Positions 1 to 11,725 of a DNA stretch of 64,000 bases are shown here, in pieces. The notes below the pieces were generated by a model. That model saw only the letters and a list, made by a program, of their open reading frames with translations, ran no database searches and was not told the DNA's origin. The stretch's first letter is position 1, and each line of letters starts with the position of its first letter. The DNA comes from Paragordius varius (lineage: Eukaryota; Nematomorpha). The stretch spans positions 1,984,001 through 2,048,000 of the forward strand of contig OZ176059.1 of NCBI GenBank assembly GCA_964247055.1. Reading direction: 5' to 3'. A program made the position numbers and the translations under genes.

Positions 1-605
1 TGTATGAAGTTTATTGAAAATGCGTTTGAAATGGTTTTATATATATCAAAACAAGGATATTGTTAAGCCTGAAAGCTTTAAATTTATTGTTAAATAAACT
101 GTAATAAAATATTGTGGTTTACAAATAATTCAGCCGTAAAAATTTGTTAAATAGTGCTTTTTTAATCTTAATCACAAGTGTATAAATGGAATAAAGTAGG
201 TTTATATATTTTTGCTCTAACTATTATTAAAGAAAAAGATTTTACATTTCATTTTATAAAATCATTGTTTTAATAAAAAAAATTGGTTAGTTTTTTTAAA
301 TTTTTCTAGATAACATTTATAGATTGGTTACAACAAAAAAACTACATTAAATATATATATATATATATATTTCAAGCCAATTAATTGCTCTTTACTACTT
401 TAGATGTTATCTTGCCGTTTTAAATGTAATATTAGCAATTTTTTATATATTGTATATAATACATTTGATGTCAATATATGTATGAATTAAATAAGCCCTA
501 AAACCATTTTATTTAAAGCTTTTTTCACAATGTTAGCATTTAAACTAATTTTTTTTATCACAAATATTTTGAATACACTCTCATATCCTTGACGATTATC
601 TTTTT
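1..605. other. A+T-rich DNA, no gene seen
   Basis: No reading frame with protein character is visible. An (AT)n microsatellite lies near 346-371. The first exons of the zinc transporter that starts at 1776 would have to lie here or left of the window; none is recognised here. Confidence 0.5.
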
Positions 606-884
606 TCAGTAATGATTTAATTACAAACCGTAAAAATATAAAGACAAATATTGTTTCCAAAAGACAACCATACTTTTTCAAACAAAGTTTTTCGATAAAA
701 ACTATTTAATTACATTGTAAAATATGTAATTGATTGTTACCAATTTACATTTCTATAGTTTAAAGCAATGAGTAGTTACATGTAAAAAAATCAGGATATA
801 AAAAGTATGGGTGGTTGTCTTTAGAAAGAAATTTGTCTTTATATTTTTACATTTTATCGCTGTATAATTTTAATCTTTATTGTA
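606..884. mobile_element. MITE family M2 (CAGT ends), degenerate copy
   Basis: Both arms match the M2 family. The left arm reads CAGTAATG... then CCGTAAAAATATAAAGACAA and AAGACAACCATACTTTTT. The right arm is its reverse complement, with AAAAAGTATGG, GGTTGTCTTT and TTGTCTTTATATTTTTAC. No coding capacity. Family features are described at 12464-12751. Confidence 0.7.
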
Positions 885-928
885 TAAAATATAATCTATA
901 ATATGATATAATATGACATTATTTAAAG

Positions 929-1213
929 CAGGGCTGTTCAACACAAATGGCTTCGCGGGCCGCATTCACTATCTAGATGAAAATAACGAAGATATATTTT
1001 ATTGCATTTTAGTCATATAAGACTGTAAAACTTACCATTATTAACTTGAACAATTTTTGTTTGTTCATTATTACCGAAATTCGGAAAGATTTATTGAAAA
1101 AATTTGTTTGAGACAGCAAATTTTACTTTTATATTTTGTTAAATTTTGTATGTGAAATTTTTCGCGGGCTGCAAAAATATTTTGGGGGGCCGCGTGTGTG
1201 ATGGACACCCACG
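929..1213. mobile_element. hAT-type MITE, 285 bp
   Basis: The left end CAGGGCTGTTCAACACA pairs imperfectly with the reverse complement of the right end, CGTGGGTGTCCATCACA. The flanks ATTTAAAG (921-928) and ATTTAAAA (1214-1221) form a 7/8 target duplication, the 8-bp size typical of hAT. GGGCCGC-rich patches next to each end stand out from the A+T-rich surroundings. The interior is too short for a transposase. Confidence 0.7.
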
Positions 1214-1231
1214 ATTTAAAAGATTCTGATG

Positions 1232-1712
1232 TATACCATTTACAATTCAAATTTACCCTTAAACTATTCAAATTCACCCTTGAACAATTCAAATTCACCC
1301 TCAAATAAATTAGATTAAGATTAAAAATTAGTTATATTTTTATATATTTTCAAAACAAAATAAAAATTTTGTTTTTAATTAATATAATACCGGAAAAATA
1401 ATAGACAATGCGCCATAAGAATATATTTTATATTAATGATATGAGTTATATTAGCCAGCCCTTTATTTTTAGAGGGGAAATTAAATTTTGATCAAGGGTG
1501 AATTTGAATTGTTCAATGGTGAATTTGAATTGTTCGAGGGGGAATTTGAATTGTTCAAGGGTGAATATGAACTGTAAAATGGTAAAATTGAATTGTTCGA
1601 GGGGGAATTTGAATTGTTCAAGGGTGAATTTAAACTGTAAAATGGTGAATTTGAATTGTTAGAGGGTGAATTTGAATTGTTCAAGGGTGAATATGAACTG
1701 TAAAATGGTGTA
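1232..1712. mobile_element. Fold-back element F1, copy 1 (minisatellite arms)
   Basis: Starts TATACCATTTACAATTC and ends near TGTAAAATGGTGTA. The left arm holds about three array units and the right arm about ten (21 bp each, GGGTGAATTTGAATTG... or its complement). The core is the family's conserved A+T-rich centre, here inverted relative to most copies. No coding. The family is described at 13070-13294. Confidence 0.8.
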
Positions 1713-1775
1713 CATCATAATATATTATTACAAAGCAAATTTCTTATACATTATTTATTACATTTGATTATTTAG

Positions 1776-2669
1776 GGATCCGATTCTCAACACATTCCAT
1801 TACCAGTGCCGGCCGAACCCATAGTTGCGTTTGCGCCATCTATCAACAACAACAATCGGAAACGAAATTCTCAATCTCTTTTGATTGATTCAAAGTATTT
1901 ACAAATCAAATTCACCCTCCAACAATTCAAAGTCACCCTAAAAATAAATTATGTGTTTTTGGGCAGCTAATATAACCATTAATAATATGAAATATATTTT
2001 TATGGCGCATAGTTTTTTTTCAGCAATTTATTTATTCTAAACGTAATTTCTTTTTTTAATTATAGAAATATATAGGTAATTTTCAGACTTAAAAAACATA
2101 TAATTTATTTGAGGGTGATTTTGAATTGTTCAAGGGTGAATTTTAACTGTAAATGGTATATATAAAAAATATATTTATTTTAGATTATCGGATTTTATAA
2201 TTGTAAATTTAAATTTAACAACACTAACCATAATAAAATGTTATTCTTTAATCACCTTTTCGTAACTTGAGTTAATGATGAAACAAATCTCTTGTTTATA
2301 TGTGATTTTCGATTTAATTTTGATGAAAAAATTACTTCATGAATCACTCAACGATTACAGATAAATGAATTTAATTTGATATAAGCTTAATATGTAAAAA
2401 TATTTCAAAGTAAAATAACCAAAATGTTTAGGGGGGGCATTATAAAAACCCTTTTTAAATCTAAAATTAGATTAATGTTCAATATCATTTGCCCATATTA
2501 ACATTATTTTTTTCCCTAAATTATGTGTACATATTTTGTTTTATTATAACATGATTATTTTAAACAACAGAATTTGTTGTTAATTTTTTTCACTTTTTAT
2601 ACCTCTCGATTCCGGTTATTAAATGCTTCATTATTCTATATTTACTTGTTTTATTCTAACATAAGTGAG

Positions 2670-2702
<33 letters not shown>

Positions 2703-5700
2703 AAAGTTAAAATTTAAAATTTTTTATATATTTTTTTTGGTTATTTAGAAATATTTTTTTTTTCATTACTTAGACATGTAAATGGAATCGAATCAACCGT
2801 TAAAAATAATACATATGATGACGCTGATGATAATAAACTTGTATTATCGACCAATGTGAATGATATTAATGACATTTCATCCGTAAAAGCCATTGAAAAG
2901 ACGCATAATTCAAACATTAATAATACTAATAATTATCGTAAAAAAAGTTCACGATGGTCTACCTTGCTTTATTCCTTGTGTGGTATGAATTTTACTTTAT
3001 ATTATACATTCTTGTTCCTTTTTTAATTTTGTTTGTGTAGTTTATAAACAATTTTTTACGATTGACAAAGATTACTTGTTGTAATCTAAAATTCACAATA
3101 TATTCATATAATTTTAGCTGAATTATGATTGCAATATAATAATATAAAAGTAATTATACTACTAATAAGTTTGATAGATTTGATTGACCTAGCTAATTAT
3201 AAAATGCATGACTTTTATAATATTTAATAAATATCTTTTTTTTAAAAAAATAAATAATTTTTGTTAGGTTAAACACATGTTTTACCTATTTTGTAAAAGA
3301 ATACACAATTATACTAAATTTGTATCAATATTAATTTAATTTTTGTTTGTAATTTTTATCTTAGATTGACATTATTCATTTTTTATGTCTAAATAAATTG
3401 TGAAATGATGAAATCTAACCTTTTTTCCGCTTATCAAGGATATTTTTTGCATTATTTCGCTTAAAAAGGTTTTTTTGCTCATTCTGCCAATTTTTGAATC
3501 ATTGAATTAAATTAAATTAAATATATTTTAATAATGGTAAGTGACGGATTGATTATTATTTGCAATAACAGTTGTAAAAACTGTAATATAATGATAAACG
3601 AAATTTAAATAGAAAATCAATTGAAAGATGACTAACTATACACAGATGTTATTAATTAAATATATATATGTTTTTTCCCACAAAACTACGTATAAAATTT
3701 TATTAATTTATTGTTTTAATGTTTACAATTGTCAAACATACGTTTTTAATTGATTTTACTTTGTTTTTAATTGTTTACAATAAATAGGCTATTATTATTA
3801 TTTTAAGGCTTAAAAATGTGCATGTTGAAAGTTGACATATCAAACATCATAACAATCAAAAACAAAAGAAAATCAATCAATTAAAAACGTATTTTTGACA
3901 ATTCTAAGCATACATGACTGTAATATATTGTGTTATATATATATATATAAGGTTTACAAAGTTTAAGTCTTTTCCTTATTATTGGCGATGTGGCACACAA
4001 CATAGTTGATGGAATTGCTATTGGAGCGGCTTTTAGTTCATCCATACGTGAAGGTGTGAGCACGTCATTTGCCGTATTTTGTCATGAATTACCCCATGAA
4101 TTGGGTTTTTTTTATTATTATATTTTTTACTTTTGTATAAAAAGGTTTATAATAATTAAATTTTAATGTATATATTTGTTTCAAAAGTTTACATTTTTTT
4201 GCATAAAAAGGTTATATCATTTACAGTTCGATTTTCACTCTTGTAAAATTCAAATTCACCCTAAAAATAGTTATGTGTGTTTTTGAACTAATATAACTCA
4301 TTATTATTAATATGAAATATATCTTTATGGCGCATAGATTTTTAGGTATCATTTTTATTTATAACAAAATTTTATTTATTAAAAATCATATAAAAATATA
4401 GGTAATATTTAATCCTAAATATATAATTTATTTGAGTGTGAATTTGATTTGTTCGAGGGTATTATGAATGGTTCAAGGGTGAATTTAATTTAATGGTATA
4501 TATCGTTCTGTTTATTTCTAAATCAAAAAAGATACAGTAAAGGGTAAAGGCAAATACTTTTTTTGAACCTTGAACGTTTCCTATATAACTCATCATTTTC
4601 GTTTGACGAATGGGAATAAGAAATTGATCATGCACTCAATATAATTAAAAATTGTAATAATTTAGTTAGGAAAAATTAAGTTTTAAAATTAGGTTGTTTT
4701 GTAGAAAAAACTATTTGTCTTTTAATTTTTACCTTTTTTCCGTATAATTCCAATTTTTATTCTATATTAATCTTTGGTGTAAATGATTAAACAAATTTTA
4801 GTTCATCTTAAATATAAGTGTTACAGGTTTATTTGCTTCTTTTATAAGCATTGGAAAAGTTAAGTTTTTTGCAAAGGTTACCATATTTATAGATTCATGA
4901 TTTTCTCTAAACAGCCTATTTTCTATGATTCGGATCGGTAGATATGGAATTTATTTTATATTTAAAAAAATGAGAACAATATGGGTTTTAAAAATATTTG
5001 TCTCATTTTCATTTTTGTGCGGCTCACGATATATATCAGTAACGGTATAGATTTTAAATATTTTACGTCTTATGCTCTTAAATCATTATTCAATTTATTA
5101 CTTTCGTTTTGCAATAATGCTCTTTTTTAAAGCGTTTCCTATCACAGCGAATTTTTCACAACAATAATACATTTTATACTCTTTTTGCAACGATATAGAA
5201 AAAAACAATTTATGTAAAACATATCTTATGTAAAAGATTCTTTAAATGAAATTATGAAACTAAAATATTTCTGATCTTAATATTGTATTGTTTCAATAAA
5301 TTTCTCTATCATATAAACGAGTAGTTATTTATCAATGTACACACACTTTATTGTAGGCGATTTTGCTGTCCTCATATCCACGGGCATGACATTCCGCATG
5401 GCACTCATTATTAATCTGGTGGCGGCACTCACCTCGTTCCTTGGTCTTTACCTTGGTCTAACACTTGCTTCGGCTAGTATAGCGGCCCGTAAATGGATTT
5501 TTGCCGTAACGGCTGGCATGTTTTTGTACGTTGCTTTGGTTGATATGGTATTATGCGCATTTATAGAAGATAGTTTAGTTATTTTTTTGGAGGGGGGGGG
5601 GGGTTAAATAGGTTTTAAAAGATTTATTTTTGTGTAAAAATATTAGATTTATGTGTAAAAGTTTAGATTTTTGTGTTTTTACATAAATTTAGCAGATATA

Positions 5701-6580
5701 CCATTTACAGTTCAAATTCATCCTTAAACAAATAAAATTCACTCTTGAACAATTCAAATTCACTTAAGTGTTTTCGAACTAATATAACTCATTATTATTA
5801 TTAAATTATTTTTTCAGCATTATTTTATTTTAAACAAATTTATTTTTTTGAAAAATATATTAAAATATAGGTAATTTTTAATCTTAAAAAACATTATAAT
5901 TTATTTGAGGGAGAATTTGAATTGTTTATGGTATATATTGGTTATAAGAGGGTTTTTTGTGGGTTTATGCCATTGATGAAAGGGTTTATTTTTATACCCT
6001 CTTTCATAATGGATATAGCTCCTATAAAATAAATAACCTATACTGATCATCATGCACTTATATTTTTATATATTCATTGGTTGTGATACCTTGTCACACC
6101 TTTTTATTTAAAGGTATATTTAAATTATCTTTTAGCCATAAATAATGTAATTTTTTGTGTAAATATATGCAATAAATATACATATTGACTAAATTTTTAA
6201 AATATTTAATTTTTTATATATTTCATTGACCCATTATGAGGGGTGATTTCTTCTATTTATATTTTCATTTCCTTATCATCACCAATTAAAATGGGGAAAC
6301 CGTTATAATCAATATATTATATAGTTAGCTATTTACTGTACAGTATAATTAAGCTAAAATTTATGTTTTATTCGTCTATAATTAACATAAGAAGTTTTGA
6401 AATATAAGTCCCTTCTGACTCTTATATATTCTTTTATATTATATGTGTATATAGCTACCAGAATTACGAGAAATCAAGGTTGGTTCCAGGGCCTGGTCAC
6501 TTTTTTGTCAAAATTTGGGTATCATAATTGGGGTTGGTCTTATGCTTTTGGTTGCTCTCTATGAACATTTACTATTTTAA
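1776..6580 (+). CDS. ZIP zinc transporter, LIV-1 subfamily (3' part)
   Basis: Exons 1776-1894, 2774-2982, 3952-4104, 5357-5547 and 6455-6580 (stop 6578-6580) splice in one frame to 266 codons. Seen: a hydrophilic Asn-rich loop (exons 1-2), then [19 protein letters not shown] and [18 protein letters not shown], the HNxxD and HExPHE metal motifs of transmembrane helices IV and V. Next come [26 protein letters not shown] and a last helix ending [11 protein letters not shown]. Known of the family: LIV-1 ZIPs carry zinc into the cytosol across plasma or secretory membranes; [10 protein letters not shown] is closest to ZIP6/ZIP10/ZIP5-like members. The first exon shown starts in phase 0, so the ectodomain and helices I-III are upstream and missing from the window. 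Both histidines of the HELPHE motif are present. Introns hold F1 elements at 1894-2160, 4213-4500 and 5698-5934. Confidence 0.9.
1894..2160. mobile_element. Fold-back element F1, copy 2, abutting a splice site
   Basis: The right end is intact (AACTGTAAATGGTATA). The left end, AGTATTTACAAATCAAATTC, is a diverged form of the family's ACCATTTACA start. It begins at the last base of the zinc-transporter exon, so the exon's donor GTATTT (1895-1900) lies in the element's terminal bases. Two array units remain on each side. Confidence 0.7.
2665..2697. repeat. (TA)n microsatellite
   Basis: An uninterrupted TA run in the zinc-transporter intron. Similar runs lie near 346, 3934, 7448, 11697, 14903, 19226, 21457, 23140, 33784, 41325, 48191 and 62339. 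Confidence 0.9.
4213..4500. mobile_element. Fold-back element F1, copy 3
   Basis: Left end ATATCATTTACAGTTCG, right end TTTAATTTAATGGTATA. The centre matches other copies (ATAACTCATTATTATTAATA, ATATCTTTATGGC). Intronic, 108 bp downstream of the HNxxD/HELPHE exon. Confidence 0.8.
5698..5934. mobile_element. Fold-back element F1, copy 4
   Basis: Left end TATACCATTTACAGTTC, right end TTGAATTGTTTATGGTATA. A short copy with two or three array units on the left and one on the right. It lies in the last intron of the zinc transporter. A run of about ten G occurs just upstream, near 5591-5603. Confidence 0.8.
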
Positions 6581-7447
6581 CCTTTAACGATTATTATTAT
6601 TTATGTTGTTAAATGATTATTATTATTGTTACCAATTATTTTTTTTAACATATGCATGGTAAATTGTTTTTAAGTTTAAAATCTTACCTAATTTTTATAT
6701 TTTCACTTATTTAATTGCGCCGTTAAATTATTTCTGTTCTCAAACCTTATATATTCATATATATATATATCTATATATTTTCATATTTTTGTTAAAGTAA
6801 TTTTTTAATTACCATTGCGCATAATATACAAAATTTTGAGATAGCAAAAAAAGTTTGATCTCCGGTAAAGCAACAACACTGATCAAATTTATGAGTAAAA
6901 ACCTCATTTTGTTAAATTTTTTTGTAAATGCATTTTTAAAAATATTGCAAATTTTAAAGCCCTGAACATATTTTAAATAAAAGATTTTAGCTGTTTAATT
7001 CAAAACGCCTTTTTAACATTAGTTTTTTTTCTTGCATAGATATCAAACATCCCCATCTAATCATATATTTATACATCATATACATATATCATCGTTTGAA
7101 TATTATTTCTTTTATTATTATTATGCAACAAAAACATTATTTGTAAAAAATGCAGAAAATAAATGTATCCACGATTATAAATATTTCTTAGGAATACAGT
7201 TAAGCGATATTTGTAAGAAATTTAATTGCAACATTGAAGTCTAAAGTTAGCTATTATATTAAAGGTTTCATTAACTTTTGGGGTTTTTTACGATTACGCA
7301 TTTGATTCAGAATGTATCTATGATATAGGGCTAAATTTAAAAATGCGCATTCTTATGACCTTTCTATTGCACAAAAATTATTTCAATACTAGAAAAGTAC
7401 TCACTATTTGGATTATTTGTTTAATCGGTAAAACTGGTAGATTGATA

Positions 7448-7506
<59 letters not shown>

Positions 7507-8356
7507 TTATATTATGGTTTAAAAAAAACTTTCCATTCTTCAGGTTTTTGATAATTATTGATCTTAAAATCAGCCGTTTCGATTGAATTTGAACACCATC
7601 CAAATGGAATATTTTACAAAACTATTTATTAAATATATACTGTTTGAAATCATATTTTAGCGAAAACAACTTGCACAATAACAGTTTTTTTACTAGTTTT
7701 AAGCTTTGGGAAAAATATAGTTCTCAATATGTACGCTATATATAAAAAGAGTAAAAAGTAGAATAGTTTCAAATTACAAACGACATTAATTATACGTACA
7801 GCATACTTTTTTTGATACACTTAAATGGTTAAAAATTTTATTATAACAAAAAAAATAAATTGCATTATAATATCTATTTATATCTGAATATATGTAAAAT
7901 ATATTTAACAATCAAAAGACATGATTTAACAAACAACACATTTAAAATTAGTTGATTTTAAAAATATATAAAAGATTTTTGCAGAAGTGTGTATATAATA
8001 CAATACATAATATGAAAATTGAAATTATACAGACTAATTTAAATTAGAAGACAAATATTTTTAATACTTTTATATTATTTTAAAATATAACCTATCGTTT
8101 TGGGTCACCAAATAGGAAACACACATGTAAGGTAGGCTGAATCATATATTTCGCCATAAATAGTTTTGATGAAAATATCAAGGTTTAAAAAATATGATTA
8201 ACTTTTCAAAAAAAATATTTCATTTAATTTTTACGCTTTGCCTGTATAATTTCAATTTTTACTGTGTAAAAAATACATGATAAAACACAAAAACTCAAAA
8301 AATGTAAGAGATTCTTTTTCACAGTATTTTGCTGTATTATATAATAATAAAATCAA
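6581..8356. other. Convergent intergenic region
   Basis: The 3' flanks of the zinc transporter and the Nse4-like gene meet here. The only structure seen is a long (AT)n tract at 7448-7505. A degenerate M2 half-copy lies near 8190-8264, with TTTTTCAAAAA and TACGCTTTGCCTGTATAAT. Open frames here are short and have no protein character. Confidence 0.5.
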
Positions 8357-11300
8357 TTAAATAATTGGATAACGCTTAACAAAACGATGTAATGCTTGCC
8401 ATTCCTTATGACTCAAATCTAAGTGATTATACGTTAAAGATGTGAATAAATTTTGCGATTGTTCTAAATTATTTATATTAACATTATCATTAACGGTATC
8501 GTTCAATGTAAGTGAATTGTTTATAGTGTTTTCATCATCGAAACCCCGTTTAAAAAGATTATTAAAAATTTCCTTAATCATTACAACATTATTTTCTGGG
8601 CCGCTAAGATTAATGTCCAAATAATTTGACCATCCAAGCTTTTGCAAAGTTACCGCATACAGTTGAGAAAAATGTATACGTGGAAAAAATTGAGGGTTTA
8701 AACGGCCTGATTGCTGCTTATTTTTATTGGCATTAACATTATTTGCATTATTTAGTATACCAGTTTGTGGCATTTCACTATTCTCACCTGTTAAAAATTC
8801 CGTTTTAACTGCTCTGTTTGCAGTTATTGATGGTTCTTTGTTTCGCCTACTACGTTTTTGAGCTTGAGTCATTGTTAATTCTTGTGTTGAAATAGAATTT
8901 ATATCATTATCAGAGTAAATTGTTACCGGTTCTCGTTTAACATTAATCTTATTATTATTAATCATAACGGGTTCCATTCGATTTTGTAGGGCATTAACGG
9001 AATGTAAATATGATAGACTGTTATCGTCATTGAAATCATTGGTGTTTACATCTAAATATATAGATGTTCTTTTCTTCTTTTGTTTAGTAGCAGTATTAGT
9101 AAATTTAGAATTTCGTGTTTTAACTTCAAGTAATTCTTGAATTTTATCACCCACCTCCTGAGTAAATGGTAAAAATTGAAGGTGGCCTTCTTTAAGTAAA
9201 TGGGCTAAATTGAAAATGTTTGCAAGTGTTTGAGTGTAAGACCTTTTATCAAAAACTAACGGCCAAAAACCTATACTATGATCCATAATGTAATCTTTCT
9301 GAAATTTTGATTCATTCATGGTTATAGGCCTTTGTTGAAGCTGTCCTAGTCCAGGTATGATAGGGACACCAAAATTAACCATACATTTCACGATGCGTTT
9401 GATTAAACCTAGGCATGAAAGATATAAATTGAAAAATTAATTGAAATTATATTACGAGGACAAAACGTTATACGAAAGAAAGATACCGTTGTACATTTTA
9501 AACTAATTTACAAATAAAACTCATTGTTTTAAATTGAAAAATATGAAAAAGATATGATTGATAAAACAAGCAATTATGTAATTTACATTTTAAAACAATC
9601 AATTATGTAATGTATAAAAAATTTATATAGGAGAAATAAAGGTAACAAAAAGTATGGTTGTCTTTTGATAAAAAAATTTGCCTTTTAGTTTTTTATTTGT
9701 CCGTGTGATTGATTTCATTTTTATACTGTAATATAATTTTTTCGATAAAAAGAACTTAATTGATCTTAAAGTGTCATTTGTTTAGAAAAATCTATAAAAG
9801 GGAAGGAATCAAAACTATAGACACCCTATTTTAAGAGTGTTAAATCATAAAATACCAAAAATAGTTTAAAAATCGTTTTTTTGTAACCAGAAAACCGTAA
9901 TTCCAAACAGTCCTCAAAAATGTCATTTTTTAGATTTATATGCCCCAAATTTTATATTTTCAACCATATTTTTTTCAGAAAAAAAAGAATATAACAAATT
10001 TATATTTTTCAACCATATTTTTTTCAGAAAAAAAACTGAATATAACAAATTTTTCTTGTTTTTATTGATTTTATACATGTCACATTCTATCCATATTATA
10101 TGTAATCAGAAAAAGTGGACTGAAATTAGCATTTGACGGATAATATTAAAAAAACTGCCCACCAAAATTGTTTTAGCAATATTTGCTTTTCCAAACTGGA
10201 ATAACAATATAATAAAGAAACGTTTCTTTTTTATAAAAAAATGATTGGAATTGGAAGCAAATTGAATTAAAATAACCGCAAAACCAAAAGGGGTTACGCG
10301 CCCCCAATCCCTGGTTATTGCGGTATATTTTTTAATGGTTGCTTATTTCACAGTAACCATTTACAGTTCGAATTCACCCTTAAACGATTTGAATTAAATC
10401 TTGAACAAATCAAATTCATCCTAAAATAAAATATGTGTATTCAAACTAATATAACTCATATTAATATGAAATATATCTTTATGGTATAGATTATTATTTT
10501 TTCAGTATTATATTAATTTAAAACAATATTTTAATTTTTTAAAATTATTGGTAATTTTTAATCTTAAAAAACATATATTTTATTTGAGGTTGAATTTGAA
10601 TATTTCGAGGGTGAATTCAAATTTTTTAAGGGTGCATTTGAATTGTAAATGGTATACTATGGTAGGGCAATTTGCAACACAACAGTAGTGTATGGAAAAA
10701 AGATAGAAAATAATTGTTTATTCAACATTTTGTTGTTTTTTCCATACGCCACTGTTGTGTTGCAAATTGCCCTCTACTATAGTTCTGTGAAATAATCAAC
10801 TAATAATGCATAAAGTGTATTAAATAGTATATTAAAACGTTATAGCTAGGTTGTTGCCGTTAATAAATAAAAAGTGTATAAAGTTGAAAAGCAATCTCAA
10901 ACATTTCACCATTTAAATCACGAATAAACGTTGCTTTTATATATATAAAAAACTTTTTAAATTTACCATTTAAATATCAAATTCACCCTTGAACAATTAA
11001 ATTCACCCTAAAAATAAATTATGTGTTTGCGAACCAAGATAACTCATTATTACTATGAAATATATCTTATAGTATAGATTCATATTTGTTCAGTATAATT
11101 TTAATTTTAAACAAAAATTTTATTTTTTAAAAATAAATAAAAATACAAGTAATTTTTTTAAAAACAAATATTTTATTTGAGGTTGAATTTGAATTGTTTA
11201 AGGGTGAATTTAAAATGTTCAAGGGTGAATTTAAAATGTTCAAGGGTGAATTTGAATTGTTTAAGGATGAATTTGAAATGTTCAAGGGTAAATTTGAATT

Positions 11301-11692
11301 GTTTAAGGGTGAATTTGAATTGTAAATGGTATATAAAAAAGAAGGATAGTATAATATGGTTTATCAAAGAGTTTAAATTAAATAACCATATTATATAAAG
11401 ATTAAATGTAAAAAAAACTTGACAAATCCTATTTTAGGAAAGACAATTAGACTTTTAAAATCTTGATTTTTTTCCATATAGCCTAAATAATGATATCACT
11501 TATGAAATATATTAAGGGAGTAAGGTACCAACCAATTATATTTCTATTCATTCTTTTGCAAAGCTTAAATCAAAGGATAAAAAGGCATGATCAACTTTAT
11601 ATACATAAAAATATACTCTAACCTTTTAGTATTTTTACGTTTTATCTCGTATATATTTAGTTTTTACATTTGGGGCAAAAAAACAAAAAAAA

Positions 11693-11725
<33 letters not shown>

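Noticed and set aside
8442-8624. Plus-strand frame inside the Nse4 exon
   Set aside because: Shadow of the minus-strand coding exon.
8357-9391. Treating this frame as a complete 344-aa gene
   Set aside because: Its first codon is GTG, not ATG. An acceptor at 9409-9410 links it in phase to an upstream exon, and the N-terminal domain is in other exons.
11173-11398. Overlapping repetitive open frames on both strands ([17 protein letters not shown] and [15 protein letters not shown])
   Set aside because: They are translations of the F1 21-bp array, whose period is a multiple of three; the same frames appear at 1481-1684 and 1071-1304.
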